A DNA stretch of 64,000 nucleotides from RFSX01 sp965230215 (GTDB taxonomy: Bacteria; Bacteroidota; Bacteroidia; Chitinophagales; Saprospiraceae). Positions 15,001 to 21,129 of this stretch are shown here, one piece after another (the first letter of the stretch is position 1; each line of letters begins with the position of its first letter). The translations under genes were made by a program, and so were the position numbers. The stretch lies in assembly GCA_965230215.1 (NCBI GenBank), contig CBDDKN010000004.1, forward strand, positions 62,001 through 126,000. Reading direction: 5' to 3'. Below the pieces are notes generated by a model, which saw nothing but the letters and a program-made list of their open reading frames with translations, was not told where the DNA came from and made no database searches.

Positions 15001-18000
15001 GTATAGCGGAATCTACAGACGCTAACTGCGGATTGAATAATGGATCTGCTAGCGTAAGTGTTAGTGGAGGTACAGGAGCATACAGTTACTCTTGGAATAA
15101 TGGTGGAACTACACAAACAATTAGCAACCTGGCTGCTGGCACATATTCTGTGACTGTAGTGGATGTTAATAGTGGATGTACTACAAGTTGTTCAGTGACT
15201 GTTAACGGAACCAATCCGATCTCTTGTACTACTACAAGTACAAATACGGATTGTGGAATAGCTAACGGAACTGCAACTGTATCGGTCAGTGGTGGATCTG
15301 GTAACTACAGCTACGCTTGGAGTAATGGTGGATCTGGTTCAACTATTACTGGACTTACAGAAGGTACATATAGTGTTATTGTAACAGATAATTCAACTGG
15401 ATGTATTACTTCATGTACAGCAGTAGTAAGTGGTTCAACACCAATTACATGTAGCGCAACATCAGTTAATACTTCATGTGGCTTGTCGAATGGATCAGCT
15501 AGTGTAAGTATTAGTGGTGGTTCAGGAAACTACAGCTATAGCTGGAGTAATGGTGGAACATTCCCTACAATAACAGGATTAGCAGCAGGTACTTATTTTG
15601 TAGATGTTGTTGATACAAATACAGGATGTAGCACATCATGTTCAGTTGTTGTAGCTGGAAGTACAGCCCCTGTATGCAGCGTTAGTGGTACTGATGCATC
15701 TTGTGGGCTATCTAACGGTACTGCTTCAGTATCTGTTGTAGGAGGACAGGTTCCTTATAGCTACAGCTGGAGTAATGGAGCGTCAACAGCTAACTTAAGC
15801 AACTTGACAGCAGGTACATATAGTGTTACAGTGACTGATGCGGCAGGTTGTACAACTTCTTGTTCAGTAGTGATTGGCTCTGGTTCATCTGTGTCATGTA
15901 CGGTTAGCTCAACAGATGTAACTTGTGATGACAGCAATGGTACAGCTACTGTTGTAGCTTCTGGTGGATCTGGAGTTTATACATACTTATGGAGTAATGG
16001 TGGTACAACAGCTACAATTACTGGATTGGATACTGGAGTCTATACGGTAACAGTAACCGACAGTAATGGATGTAGTACTACTTGTACGATAATAGTTTCT
16101 GGAATGGGTATTCCGATCTGTACGACGATAAGTACACCGGAAAGCTGTGATATGGCCAATGGTACAGCAACTGTTGCTGCCACTGGTGGAGCTGGAAACT
16201 ATACATACTTGTGGAGTAATGGTGGTACGCTACCAACAATTACCAACTTGACAGCTGGAATCTATACGGTAACAGTTACCGATATGATGGGATGTTCTAC
16301 GGTAAGAACTGTAGAAGTTGAAGATGGAGGTAAGCCTAGTTGTATTATTACGAACCAGAATGCTGCTTGTGGCGGGGCTACAGGATCAGCTACAGTGATT
16401 GCAACAGGTGGAGCAGGTGGTTATACTTACCAATGGTCGAATGGAGCAACAACAGCTACAATTAATAATGTGCCTTCTGGTACTTATTCAGTAGTTGTAA
16501 CCGATGCAGCAGGATGTACGACAGTATGTTCTACTGTAATAGCTCTCGAGCCATCTCCGGAATGTTCTATTACGAGCACAGACGCTTCGTGCGGTCAGGC
16601 TAATGGTACTGCTACAGTATTTGCTACAGGAGGTATCCCAGGATACACTTACTTGTGGTCTACTGGAGCTACTACATCAAGTATTACTGGATTGACTTCT
16701 GGCGTCTATAACGTTACAGTTTCAGACTCTAATGGTTGTACAACTACTTGTACTGCCGTTATCGGATCAGGTAGTTCATTATCATGTAGTGTAGTTACTT
16801 CTGATACAAGTTGCGGATTAGCTAATGGTACGGCTACTGCCACAGTTAGTGGTGGAACAGCAGGCTATAGCTACCAGTGGAGTAATGGTGGTACAACAGC
16901 TACAATCATAGGATTGGTTGAGGGTACATATACAGTTACTATTACTGATGCGACAGGATGTACGACAGTATGTTCTGGAACAGTTGGTACATCACAAGGA
17001 GGACCTCAGTGTGTTGTTTCAGGAACAGACTCTAGTTGTAGTGATCCAAATGGAACTGCTTGGGTAAGCGCTTCAGGTGGAACTGCTCCATACACATACC
17101 TATGGTCTAATGGTGCTACTTCACAATCAATTGATGGATTGATTGCTGGTGAGTACTTTGTTACTGTAACTGATGCAAATGGATGTGCTTCTGTATGTTC
17201 TATCACAATAGAATCTATAGGTGGACCTACATGTTCAGTCACGGCATTTGATGCTCAGTGTGGAGCTAGTAATGGTGCTTTGACAGCAAGTGCATTTGGA
17301 GGATCAGGATTGTATTCATTCCAGTGGAGTAACGGTGCTACATCACCTACGATATTTGGATTGGCTGCTGGGTACTACTCAGTTACGATTACCGATCAGA
17401 AAGGATGTCAGGTTGTCTGTTCAGCTGAAGTTGGCAATGATGATTCTGATTGTACTGCTGAGGTTGGTGATTTCGTTTGGGAAGACCTAAATGCAGATGG
17501 TATCCAGGATGAAAATGAGCCAGGAATTCCTGGTGTGAAAGTGACTCTATGGAACGCCATATCTGGAGATGTTGTCGGAATGGATACGACAGACGTTAAT
17601 GGATTGTATCACTTTACTGGACTAGCTGAAGGAAGCTACTACTGTGAATTCGGTGCATTGCCTGTGACATATGTCAATTATGTTGTGTCGCCTCATGTAC
17701 AACCGAATACTCAACAAGCAGTTAACTCTGATATTACTGATGCTAATGGTCCTAGAACAACAGATATGTTCTATCTGGTTTCTGGTGAAGCTAACCATGA
17801 TATTGATGCTGGTTTCTACAGAGGCGCAACTATTGGTAATCAGGTTTGGTGTGATAACCCAGAAGGTGGTCTGCCTAACTTGTTCGATAGCGGTGATAGT
17901 CCGGTTGAAGGAGCTATTATCTCATTGTACAGTTACAACATACTATCAGGTCAAGAGACATTGGTAGGAGTTGATACGACAGACGCGAATGGTAATTACT

Positions 18001-18833
18001 TGTTTACTGGTTTACCACAGGGTACTTACCTGATCGAAGCTGATGTAACATTGCTGGGTAAGGTATTCGTTTCAGCGAATGCACAAGATATCAATGGCAA
18101 TCAGCCAGATGAGATCGATAGTGATATTATCTACAGAATTCTTGAAGAACAGCAACCGACTGGTGAAACAAGAAGTGTAGGTAGAACGAACTTGATATCT
18201 CTATCTACTGGCGAAGTAAACCTTACAATTGACGTTGGTCTTGGTGAGGGCACAGTTCCAATCGAACTATATGACTTCGTCGGAAGATGGAATGATCAGA
18301 AAGAAGTTTCAGAACTCGAGTGGGTTACTGATGTAGAGGTTAATTCTTACTACTTCGCGGTAGAAAGAACCAATGATCTTTCTTCAGAATTTGAGGAAAT
18401 AGGAAGAGTTCAGGCTGCTGGAAATAGTTCCGTTACCAACTACTATGATTATGAAGATGATACAATCTTTGAATCAGGAGAGTACTATTACAGATTGAGA
18501 ATGGTTGATCTAGATGGATCATACAGCTACTCAAAAGTAATCGTAGTCGAAGTTGATATGGAATTAAGAGAGCAGGAGATTGGACTTCTTGTTTATCCTA
18601 ACCCTGTTATAGATGAGATCACTGTAGAAATGAGTGTTGAAAGACGTTCTCAGTTTGAAGGTGGTATCTATGATGCGATTGGTAAACTGATTCAGGATAT
18701 CGATATCCAAACACTTGATGCAGGTAAGACGAACTTACGCGTTGATGTAAGTAACCTTCCAGTAGGAACTTACTTGTTGAGAATTAAGATTGACAATGAT
18801 GTGATCTTCGAACGTATAACGAAGACGCAATAG
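1..18833 (+). CDS. Giant T9SS-secreted repeat adhesin (HYR-like and SprB repeats), 5' partial
   Basis: The reading frame is open from the first complete codon at position 3, and the first bases continue a repeat unit, so the gene begins left of the window; the GTG at 18 is an internal valine. At least 6276 residues are present. The order is: 52 HYR-like units of 79 residues (1-12314), 23 SprB-type units of 74-75 residues (12315-17450), two SdrD-B-like domains (about 17460-17820 and 17830-18240; motifs GDFVWEDLNADGIQDENEPG and GNQVWCD), a linker, and a C-terminal type A T9SS sorting domain (about 18585-18833) with YPNP and GTYLLRI. It is inferred to be a cell-surface or secreted adhesin, possibly a gliding adhesin like SprB, exported by Sec and then T9SS. 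Each HYR-like unit has six cysteines. The signal peptide is not visible. A terminator follows the stop. Confidence 0.93.
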   Translation, partial: PADEIVECFDDIAEGTATVSVSCGLDYDVTTDGPNLVFGQDGCDDAVYEIVYTVTDECGRSASCTQTFTLDNEGPTIVCPDDLTVECIDDITEGIPTVTVACGLDYEVFVAMPSIVGAEANCPGQVYFISYTVEDECGRTATCDQKFTIENDPPTIVCPPDQVVECYDDIVAGTPSVTVSCFLDYDVTTDGPHLVFGQDGCDDAKYEITYTVTDVCGRSASCTQTFTLDNHGPTITCPADETVECYDDIASGTPVVIVACGLDYDVTTDGPHLVFGQDGCDDAVYEIVYTVEDECGRTSSCTQKFTLDNHGPTITCPADKTIECIDGIVEGIPTVSVACGLDYEVLVAIPDLMGPEINCPGNVYTITYTVVDECGREASCDQKFTIENDPPTIVCPPDQIVECYDDIVSGTPTVTVSCGLDYDVTTDGPYLVLGQDGCDEAKYELVYTVTDVCGRSASCTQTFTLDNDGPTITCPADETVECFDDIHIGTATVNVACGLDYDITTDGPHLVLGQDECDDAVYEVTYTVTDECGRTSSCIQKFTLDNEGPTIVCPPDQTIECISDMMEGIPTVTTSCGLDYQVFVAMPSIVGAEANCPGQVYYISYTVEDECGRTATCDQKFTIENDPPTIVCPPDQVVECYDDIVTGTPSVTVSCFLDYDVTTDGPHLVFGQDGCDDAKYEITYTVTDVCGRSASCTQTFTLDNHGPTITCPADETVECYDDIASGTPVVVVACGLDYDVTTDGPHLVFGQDGCDDAVYEIVYTVEDECGRTSSCTQKFTLDNHGPTITCPADKTIECIDGIVEGIPTVSVACGLDYEVFVAIPDLMGPEINCPGNVYTITYTVVDECGREASCDQKFTIENDPPTIVCPPDQIVECYDDIVSGTPTVTVSCFLDYDVTTDGPHLVFGQDGCDDAKYEITYTVTDVCGRSASCTQTFTLDNDGPTITCPADETVECYDDIHIGTPTVVVACGLHYDVTTDGPHLVFGQDNCDEAVYEVVYTVEDECGRTASCTQKFTLDNHGPTIVCPADKTIECIEGIVEGIPTVTVACGLEYEVFVAMPSIVGAEANCPGQVYYISYTVEDECGRTATCQQKFTIENDPPTIVCPPDLIVECYDDIVPGTPSVTVSCYLDYDVTTDGPHLVFGQDGCDDAKYEITYTVTDVCGRTASCTQTFTLDNHGPSITCPADETVECYDDIHIGTPTVVVACGLHYDVTTDGPHLVFGQDGCDDAVYEVVYTVEDECGRTASCAQRFTLDNHGPTIVCPADKTIECVDEIVEGIPTVTVACGLDYEVFVAIPDLMGPEINCPGNVYTITYTVVDECGREASCDQKFTIENDPPTIVCPPDQIVECYDDIVSGTPTVTVSCGLDYNVTTDGPHLVFGQDGCDDAKYEITYTVTDVCGRSASCTQTFTLDNHGPTITCPADETVECLEDIMAGTPTIVVACGLDYSLSATGPALQIGQENCPGEVYYITYVVEDECGRTATCQQKFTIDNVGPTITCPPDQIVECYDEIVPGTPVVTTSCDMPYTIATSGPHLVFGQDGCDDARYEIVYTVTDECGRSASCTQKWTLDNHGPTIVCPADEIVECYDDIYEGTPTVTVACGLDYDVVTEGPYLAFGQFGCDNAVYEIKYTVTDECGRSSFCIQKFTLENEGPTIVCPADQTIECVDDMMQGIPTVTVACGLDYEVFVAMPSISAFEANCPGKMYFISYTVEDECGRTASCTQKFTIDNVGPTIVCPPDQIVECYDEIVPGTPVVTTSCDMPYTITTSGPHLVFGQDGCDGARYEIVYTVEDECGRIDKCTQKWTLDNHGPEIVCPLDMTVECYDDITVGTPTVWVDCGLHYDLTTSGPHLVFGQDNCDDAVYEITYTATDECGRTASCTQKFTLDNHGPVITCPADETVECLEDIFAGTPHIEVACGVEYNISVVGPALQIGQENCPGEEYFIRYTVEDECGRVASCTQKFTIDNVGPTITCPPDQIVECYDEIVPGTPVVTTSCDMPYTITTSGPHLVFGQDGCDDARYEIVYTVTDECGRSASCTQKWTLDNFGPTIVCPADETVECLEDIYAGTPTVTVACGLDYDVVSEGPYLVFGQENCHQARYEIKYTVTDECGRSSFCIQKFTLDNHGPTIVCPADQTIECVDDMMQGIPTVTVACGLEYEVFVAMPTITPFEANCPGKIYFISYTVEDECGRTASCTQKFTIDNVGPTIVCPPDQIVECYDEIVPGTPVVTTSCGMPYTITTSGPHLVFGQDGCDGARYEIVYTVTDECGRIDKCTQKWTLNNHGPEIVCPFDMTVECYDDIVAGTPTVWVDCGLHYDLTTSGPHLVFGQDNCDDAVYEITYTATDECGRSASCTQKFTLDNHGPVITCPADETVECLEDIFAGTPHIEVACGLEYNISVVGPALQIGQENCPGEEYFIRYTVEDECGRVATCTQKFTIDNVGPTIVCPPDQIVECYDEIVPGTPVVTTSCDMPYTITTSGPHLVFGQDECDGARYEIVYTVTDECGRSASCTQKWTLNNFGPTISCPADEVVECYDDIHIGTPTVTVACGIDYDILTEGPYLVFGQDKCHGTRYEVKYTVTDECGRSSFCIQKFTLDNHGPTIVCPADQTIECVDDIMQGTPTVTVSCGLEYEVFVAMPSISAFEANCPGKVYIISYTVEDECGRTATCQQKFTIDNVGPTIVCPPDQVVECYDEIVPGTPVVTTSCGMPYTITTSGPHLVFGQDGCDGARYEIVYTVTDECGRIDKCTQKWTLNNHGPEIVCPFDMTVECYDDIVAGTPTVWVDCGLHYDLTTSGPHLVYGQDNCDDAVYEITYTATDECGRSASCTQKWTLDNHGPSITCPADETVECLEDIFAGTPHIDVACGLEYNISVVGPALQIGQENCPGEEYFIRYTVEDECGRVASCTQKFTIDNVGPTIACPPDQIVECYDEIVPGTPSVTTSCDMPYTITTSGPHLVFGQDECDGARYEIVYTVTDECGRSASCTQKWTLDNHGPTIVCPPDAVVECEDNIFPGTPVVNVSCGLHYDVTTSGPHLVFGQKDCYDAKYEIVYTITDECGRSASCTQTFTIENEGPWITCPPDAVVECYEDITVGTPSVTTSCGLGYTVTTSGPHLIFGRDNCDNARYELIYTVTDDCGRTNSCKQRFTIDNEGPTVVCPPDQIVDCFADIVPGTPTVYTSCGLTYTVSNSPAVLVSGEENCDGAQYEITYTVRDECGRTSYCVQKFTIDNHPPTIICPPDQVVECVDDIYTGIATVVASCELGYNVTTSGPYLIFGQTLCDGAQYEVIYTVTDDCGRSAQCAQKFTLENEGPTIYCPADKTIECVSEIVQGIPTVVTSCGVNYDVFVAMPTIVGPEANCPGKQYQIIYSVVDACGRTASCTQTFTIENHPPTIVCPADQDVECYEDIVIGIPTVNTSCNLPYTVTTSGPHLVFGSHDCYGAKYEVVYTATDVCGRSVSCTQTFTIDNDGPWITCPPDQVVECYDYITVGNPFVQTSCGLGYTVTTSGPTLVSGLNNCEGSKYAIVYTATDDCGRSASCTQTFTIDNDGPTITCPPNEVVDCASDIYPGTPVVYTSCGLTYQVTTSGPTLVSGIADCHGSVYQIVYTATDFCGRKSSCTQTFTIDNEGPTIYCPADKTVECYADIVAGFATVSSSCDLATTVRTSAPLLVSGQDNCHGAKYHITYTVTDVCGREASCTQTFTLDNHGPTIICPADAVVECKDYILPGTPTVYTSCGLDYNITTHGPTLVFGQEDCHGAKYELVYTVTDECGRSASCTQTFTIDNIGPRIVCPPDQTIQCISEMTPGTPIVTTSCGVDYDVVIAMPTVIGPDINCPGKQYQILYSVVDACGRSASCTQTFTIHNDGPTIVCPADKVVECYDDIIAGTPSVTTSCGLDYNLEIRGPELVSGIDNCHGAKYKITYIATDVCGRSASCVQIFTLSNNPPVITCPPNTVVECFHDIIPGTPTVYTSCGVGYTVTVNGPTLVSGQDDCNGAIYQVVYTAVDDCGRSSSCTQIWSIDNDGPTITCPLDVYVGRIEEFIPGNPDYHTSCGSIGTITTFGPVLVSGDDCANGVYQYTYTVTDECGRSKSCTQRIFIDPSDLSCHITGYGTTCGFDNGSATVSASGGYGPYTYAWSNGAFTQSVTGLAAGFYSVTVTDSEGCTSSCSVEIDDSTSPVCSVSGTDASCGDANGSATVTAILGTPPYSYAWSNGANTQTVTGLAAGTYTVVVTDALGCTTTCSVNIGDTVPPSCYATGTNTTCNENNGTATVFGIGGSGIYSYLWNTGQSTATVTGLAPGTYTVVVTDSNGCSTTCSVVINDSMAPRCNVSSTDTKCGANDGTAVVTPTGGTPPYLYQWSNGDNTAAISGLAAGTYTVVVTDAVGCQSMCSVTIKDSSSPVCYIDGTDTSCGLNNGSAEAVVSGGSGSYTYSWSNGATTNAINNLTPGTYSVTVTDSNGCYTTCSVFIQGSAPISCTVSGYDTTCELNNGSATVSVTGGSGSYSYAWSNGSASQTVSGLSPGFYTVNVIDNVTGCATSCSVTINGSSPISCYIDGYDTTCGFNNGSATVNVSGGSGSYSYAWNTGSSAQSISGLSAGTYTVNVVDNVTGCTTSCTVFIQGSAPLACTVNGYDTTCGSSNGSATVNVTNGSGNYSYSWSNGSSSQSINGLSAGSYTVNVIDNVTGCTTSCSVTISQSNPISCTITGQPTTCGFRNGSATVTVNGGSGNYSYNWNNGGTTQTVTGLDAGSYSVVVTDINTGCTSTCSVIIQGSQPIVCSATGTDPSCGLSNGSVTVNVTNGSGNYSYNWSNGATTQTVTNLPEGTYVVNVVDLSTGCTNVCSVTLQASSSLTCYASGNDPTCGLSNGNVTVNASGGSGSYTYTWNIGSTSQTVTGLSGGTYVVEVTDTFTGCTTTCSVTLQSSTPITCSVVGTNPTCGEHNGSAFVNVNGGSGNYSYNWNTGANTQSISGLAAGTYIVDVVDLNSGCTTSCSVVIAGSTPIYCIAESTDANCGLNNGSASVSVSGGTGAYSYSWNNGGTTQTISNLAAGTYSVTVVDVNSGCTTSCSVTVNGTNPISCTTTSTNTDCGIANGTATVSVSGGSGNYSYAWSNGGSGSTITGLTEGTYSVIVTDNSTGCITSCTAVVSGSTPITCSATSVNTSCGLSNGSASVSISGGSGNYSYSWSNGGTFPTITGLAAGTYFVDVVDTNTGCSTSCSVVVAGSTAPVCSVSGTDASCGLSNGTASVSVVGGQVPYSYSWSNGASTANLSNLTAGTYSVTVTDAAGCTTSCSVVIGSGSSVSCTVSSTDVTCDDSNGTATVVASGGSGVYTYLWSNGGTTATITGLDTGVYTVTVTDSNGCSTTCTIIVSGMGIPICTTISTPESCDMANGTATVAATGGAGNYTYLWSNGGTLPTITNLTAGIYTVTVTDMMGCSTVRTVEVEDGGKPSCIITNQNAACGGATGSATVIATGGAGGYTYQWSNGATTATINNVPSGTYSVVVTDAAGCTTVCSTVIALEPSPECSITSTDASCGQANGTATVFATGGIPGYTYLWSTGATTSSITGLTSGVYNVTVSDSNGCTTTCTAVIGSGSSLSCSVVTSDTSCGLANGTATATVSGGTAGYSYQWSNGGTTATIIGLVEGTYTVTITDATGCTTVCSGTVGTSQGGPQCVVSGTDSSCSDPNGTAWVSASGGTAPYTYLWSNGATSQSIDGLIAGEYFVTVTDANGCASVCSITIESIGGPTCSVTAFDAQCGASNGALTASAFGGSGLYSFQWSNGATSPTIFGLAAGYYSVTITDQKGCQVVCSAEVGNDDSDCTAEVGDFVWEDLNADGIQDENEPGIPGVKVTLWNAISGDVVGMDTTDVNGLYHFTGLAEGSYYCEFGALPVTYVNYVVSPHVQPNTQQAVNSDITDANGPRTTDMFYLVSGEANHDIDAGFYRGATIGNQVWCDNPEGGLPNLFDSGDSPVEGAIISLYSYNILSGQETLVGVDTTDANGNYLFTGLPQGTYLIEADVTLLGKVFVSANAQDINGNQPDEIDSDIIYRILEEQQPTGETRSVGRTNLISLSTGEVNLTIDVGLGEGTVPIELYDFVGRWNDQKEVSELEWVTDVEVNSYYFAVERTNDLSSEFEEIGRVQAAGNSSVTNYYDYEDDTIFESGEYYYRLRMVDLDGSYSYSKVIVVEVDMELREQEIGLLVYPNPVIDEITVEMSVERRSQFEGGIYDAIGKLIQDIDIQTLDAGKTNLRVDVSNLPVGTYLLRIKIDNDVIFERITKTQ
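237..3080 (+). repeat. Higher-order repeat block A: two six-unit (1422-bp) copies
   Basis: Units 2-7 and units 8-13 match each other in order. The match is very close at DNA level for units 3-5 against 9-11: from about 836 to 1010 and from 2258 to 2432 the bases look almost identical, including synonymous sites. Each copy holds two trimers, whose third-type unit carries either an AMPSIVGAEANCPG loop or an AIPDLMGPEINCPG loop. Units 14-18 continue the pattern for most of a third copy. Confidence 0.85.
4503..8768 (+). repeat. Higher-order repeat block B: three six-unit (1422-bp) copies
   Basis: Units 20-25, 26-31 and 32-37 repeat in the same order. Each copy runs: CPPDQIVECYDEIVPGTP unit, CPADE unit with KYTVTDECGRSSFC, CPADQTIECVDD unit, CPPDQ unit with DECGRIDKC, CP(L/F)DMTVECYDD unit with VWVDCGLHYDL, and CPADETVECLEDI unit with GPALQIGQENCPGE. 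The copies differ by scattered substitutions only, with no length change. Unit 23 has VEDECGRIDKC where units 29 and 35 have VTDECGRIDKC. Confidence 0.85.
12315..17450 (+). repeat. Tandem array of 23 SprB-type repeats
   Basis: Twenty-three units follow the HYR-like array. The shared pattern is a Cys start, CG...NG(S/T)A, YSYxWSNG, GLxAGTYxVxVTD and GCxTxCSV. The total of 1712 residues agrees with units of 74 and 75 residues. Units 6-15 carry one extra residue in the loop before GC (for example DNVTGC, DINTGC) compared with units 1-5 and 16-22 (DSNGC, DAAGC). This family (SprB repeat) is typical of Bacteroidota gliding adhesins. Confidence 0.92.
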
Positions 18834-18866
18834 AAGAATAAAGGATTTTATACGGTATCTCTTTTT

Positions 18867-18900
18867 AAAAGGAGCCTTCAAAGGAAGGTTCCTTTTTTTT
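18867..18900 (+). terminator. Rho-independent terminator after the giant gene
   Basis: A 13-bp stem, AAAAGGAGCCTTC (18867-18879) with GAAGGTTCCTTTT (18884-18896), contains one G-T wobble, has a four-base loop, and is followed by a run of T to 18900. It lies between the convergent giant gene and recG. The A-run on the other side means it may also stop recG transcripts. Confidence 0.85.
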
Positions 18901-18902
18901 AT

Positions 18903-21011
18903 TTAACTAATTCGACCCCAGACCTTCTTACCAGGGTTCAGATAAATCAGTCTTCTTAAGAGCACTTCATTTTCCGGGTGTTGAAGATGTGGGTCTTTTT
19001 CGAGGAGAATGGTAGCTATTTGCCTGCTTGTATTTAGAATTTCCTGGTCAGCTATGATGTTGAATAACTTAAATTCCTTGACACCGCTCTGTCGTGTACC
19101 TTCAATGTCTCCTGGACCTCTGAGTTTAAGATCAACTTCAGCGATCTTGAATCCATCGTTGGTTTCTACCATTGTCTGGATGCGTGTCTTGGCTTCCTTG
19201 CTGAGTTTGTAACTGGACATCAAAATGCAATATGATTGCTCAGCACCTCTTCCAACGCGACCTCTCAATTGATGAAGTTGTGACAAGCCAAATCTCTCCG
19301 TATTCTCTATAACCATAACGGAGGCGTTTGGAACGTTTACGCCAACTTCGATGACAGTTGTTGCAACCATGATATGGGTTTTACCATCTGCAAATTTCTG
19401 CATTTCATTGTCCTTGTCCTGTGGCTTCATTCTACCATGCACAATGCTGATCTGAAACTTGGGAGGCGGAAAGTGTTGAAGCAGTCTATCATAACCTTGC
19501 TGCAGGTCAGCCAGGTCCAATTTGGCGGACTCTTCAATCAGTGGATAGACAATGTATATCTGTCTCCCTTTTTCTATTTCTCTGTGCAGAAATTCGATTA
19601 CCTGAGGTCTGTGTCTTTCTGACTTATGTATGGTATGAACTTTCTTTCTTCCAGGCGGTAGTTCATCAATAACAGACACTTCCAGATCTCCATATACTGT
19701 CATGGCAAGTGTTCTTGGGATAGGCGTGGCGGTCATTACCAATACATGTGGAGGTCTGTCATCGCGAGACTTGGTCCAAAGTTTGGATCTTTGCATCACT
19801 CCAAACCTGTGCTGCTCATCAATTATGGATAGACCAAGATTTTTAAAGACAACTGGGTCTTCTAGCACGGCATGTGTCCCAATGAGTATATCAATATTAC
19901 CTTCTTTCAGGTGATGAAGTAATTCCTTACGTGTTTTACCTTTTACGCTTCCCGATAGAAACGCTGTTCGCATTCCTGTCCCCGAAAGAGATTCTGTAAT
20001 TGAGTTAAAATGCTGCTGGGCCAAAATTTCTGTAGGTGCCATCAATACCGATTGATAGCCATTGTCTTTTGCGATTAACATTGTCAATAAACCCACCATG
20101 GTTTTACCACTTCCAACGTCGCCCTGCAACAATCTATTCATCTGTAATCCGGAACCCAAGTCGGCTCTTATTTCCTTTACGACGCGCTTCTGTGCATTGG
20201 TTAATTCAAAGGGCAATTTTTCCTTATAGAATTTATTGAAATAGCTATCTACTATTGCGAATTCATGCCCCTTGTATTTAAAGTTTCTTTGAAATTTTCC
20301 ATAGAGCATTTTCAGTTGGAAATAGAAGACTTCTTCAAACTTAATACGTCTCCTGGCAGCTTCAAGCGATTTAAGGTCCGGAGGTATGTGTATCCAATTA
20401 ATGGCCTCGTTCCTGGAACACAACCTTAGTTTTTTGATGAGGTATTCAGGCAATGTATCTTTTAGCCCTGTTGGTTTAAGTTTGTCAAGTATGGCTCTGA
20501 TGACACGCCGCCTGGATTTGCTGTCAAAGCCCAAATTGTTTAAGCGTTCTGTGCCAGAATAGACAGCCTCATAACTTTTGATCTGAGAAATCTGTTTGTC
20601 TGCCGCTTCCATTTCAGGATGCGCTATCGAGAGTCTGCCTTTATACTTACCGGGCTTACCATAAACCAGATACTCCTTGTTCAATTCCAAGTATTTGTCT
20701 ATGTATTTTATCCCTTTAAACCAGATCATTTCAAGGAAACCGCTGCTGTCCTTCAATGTGGCCGTCAAAATGTTAGATCGAGATGCCTTTATGATTTTTT
20801 TGGAGACCAGGATTCCTTTAACCTGCGCTGTATTTTCTGTATTCAGATCTTTTATAAGTACAACAGTACTCTTGTCAATATATCTGAATGGGTAGGAGGT
20901 GAGCATATCCATAACAGTCTTGATGCCGAGGTCATCTGCTAGAATCTCAGCTTTCAAAGGGCCTATTCCTTTCAGATAGGCGATTTCTTTGTTAAGTATG
21001 CTTGGAGCCAT
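18903..21011 (-). CDS. recG: ATP-dependent DNA helicase RecG
   Basis: This 702-residue protein has the usual length for RecG, which remodels stalled replication forks and branch-migrates Holliday junctions in the cytoplasm. The N-terminal wedge/OB domain is followed by a superfamily 2 helicase core: Walker A GDVGSGKT near residue 297, a DEQH box (DEQHRFG) near 399, TATPIPRTLAMT, and the late motif QLRGRVGRG. It starts at an ATG and ends at TAA. It is convergent with the giant adhesin gene, from which a terminator separates it, and divergent from rbfA. The gene appears intact. Confidence 0.97.
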   Translation of the reverse strand: MAPSILNKEIAYLKGIGPLKAEILADDLGIKTVMDMLTSYPFRYIDKSTVVLIKDLNTENTAQVKGILVSKKIIKASRSNILTATLKDSSGFLEMIWFKGIKYIDKYLELNKEYLVYGKPGKYKGRLSIAHPEMEAADKQISQIKSYEAVYSGTERLNNLGFDSKSRRRVIRAILDKLKPTGLKDTLPEYLIKKLRLCSRNEAINWIHIPPDLKSLEAARRRIKFEEVFYFQLKMLYGKFQRNFKYKGHEFAIVDSYFNKFYKEKLPFELTNAQKRVVKEIRADLGSGLQMNRLLQGDVGSGKTMVGLLTMLIAKDNGYQSVLMAPTEILAQQHFNSITESLSGTGMRTAFLSGSVKGKTRKELLHHLKEGNIDILIGTHAVLEDPVVFKNLGLSIIDEQHRFGVMQRSKLWTKSRDDRPPHVLVMTATPIPRTLAMTVYGDLEVSVIDELPPGRKKVHTIHKSERHRPQVIEFLHREIEKGRQIYIVYPLIEESAKLDLADLQQGYDRLLQHFPPPKFQISIVHGRMKPQDKDNEMQKFADGKTHIMVATTVIEVGVNVPNASVMVIENTERFGLSQLHQLRGRVGRGAEQSYCILMSSYKLSKEAKTRIQTMVETNDGFKIAEVDLKLRGPGDIEGTRQSGVKEFKLFNIIADQEILNTSRQIATILLEKDPHLQHPENEVLLRRLIYLNPGKKVWGRIS

Positions 21012-21078
21012 TTATAAAAACGAATTTAAGCCGATACGTTGATTATTGCATATTCGATACTAATTATTAAACCTCTTC

Positions 21079-21108
21079 TTGATTTAATGATTATTATTAT
21101 GAACTTTG
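21079..21108 (+). promoter_or_regulatory. Predicted promoter of rbfA
   Basis: TTG (21079-21081), 19 bases, then GAACTTTG (21101-21108) matches the Bacteroidota form TTG-N19-TAnnTTTG with one mismatch. It places transcription start just before the ATG pair at 21130/21133 and argues against the in-frame TTG at 21106, which lies inside the -7 element. Confidence 0.5.
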
Positions 21109-21129
21109 AATTACCGAGTACTTACTATT

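Noticed and set aside
21106..21129. TTG start for rbfA
   Set aside because: It lies inside the predicted -7 element; the family start MESKRQ is at 21133.
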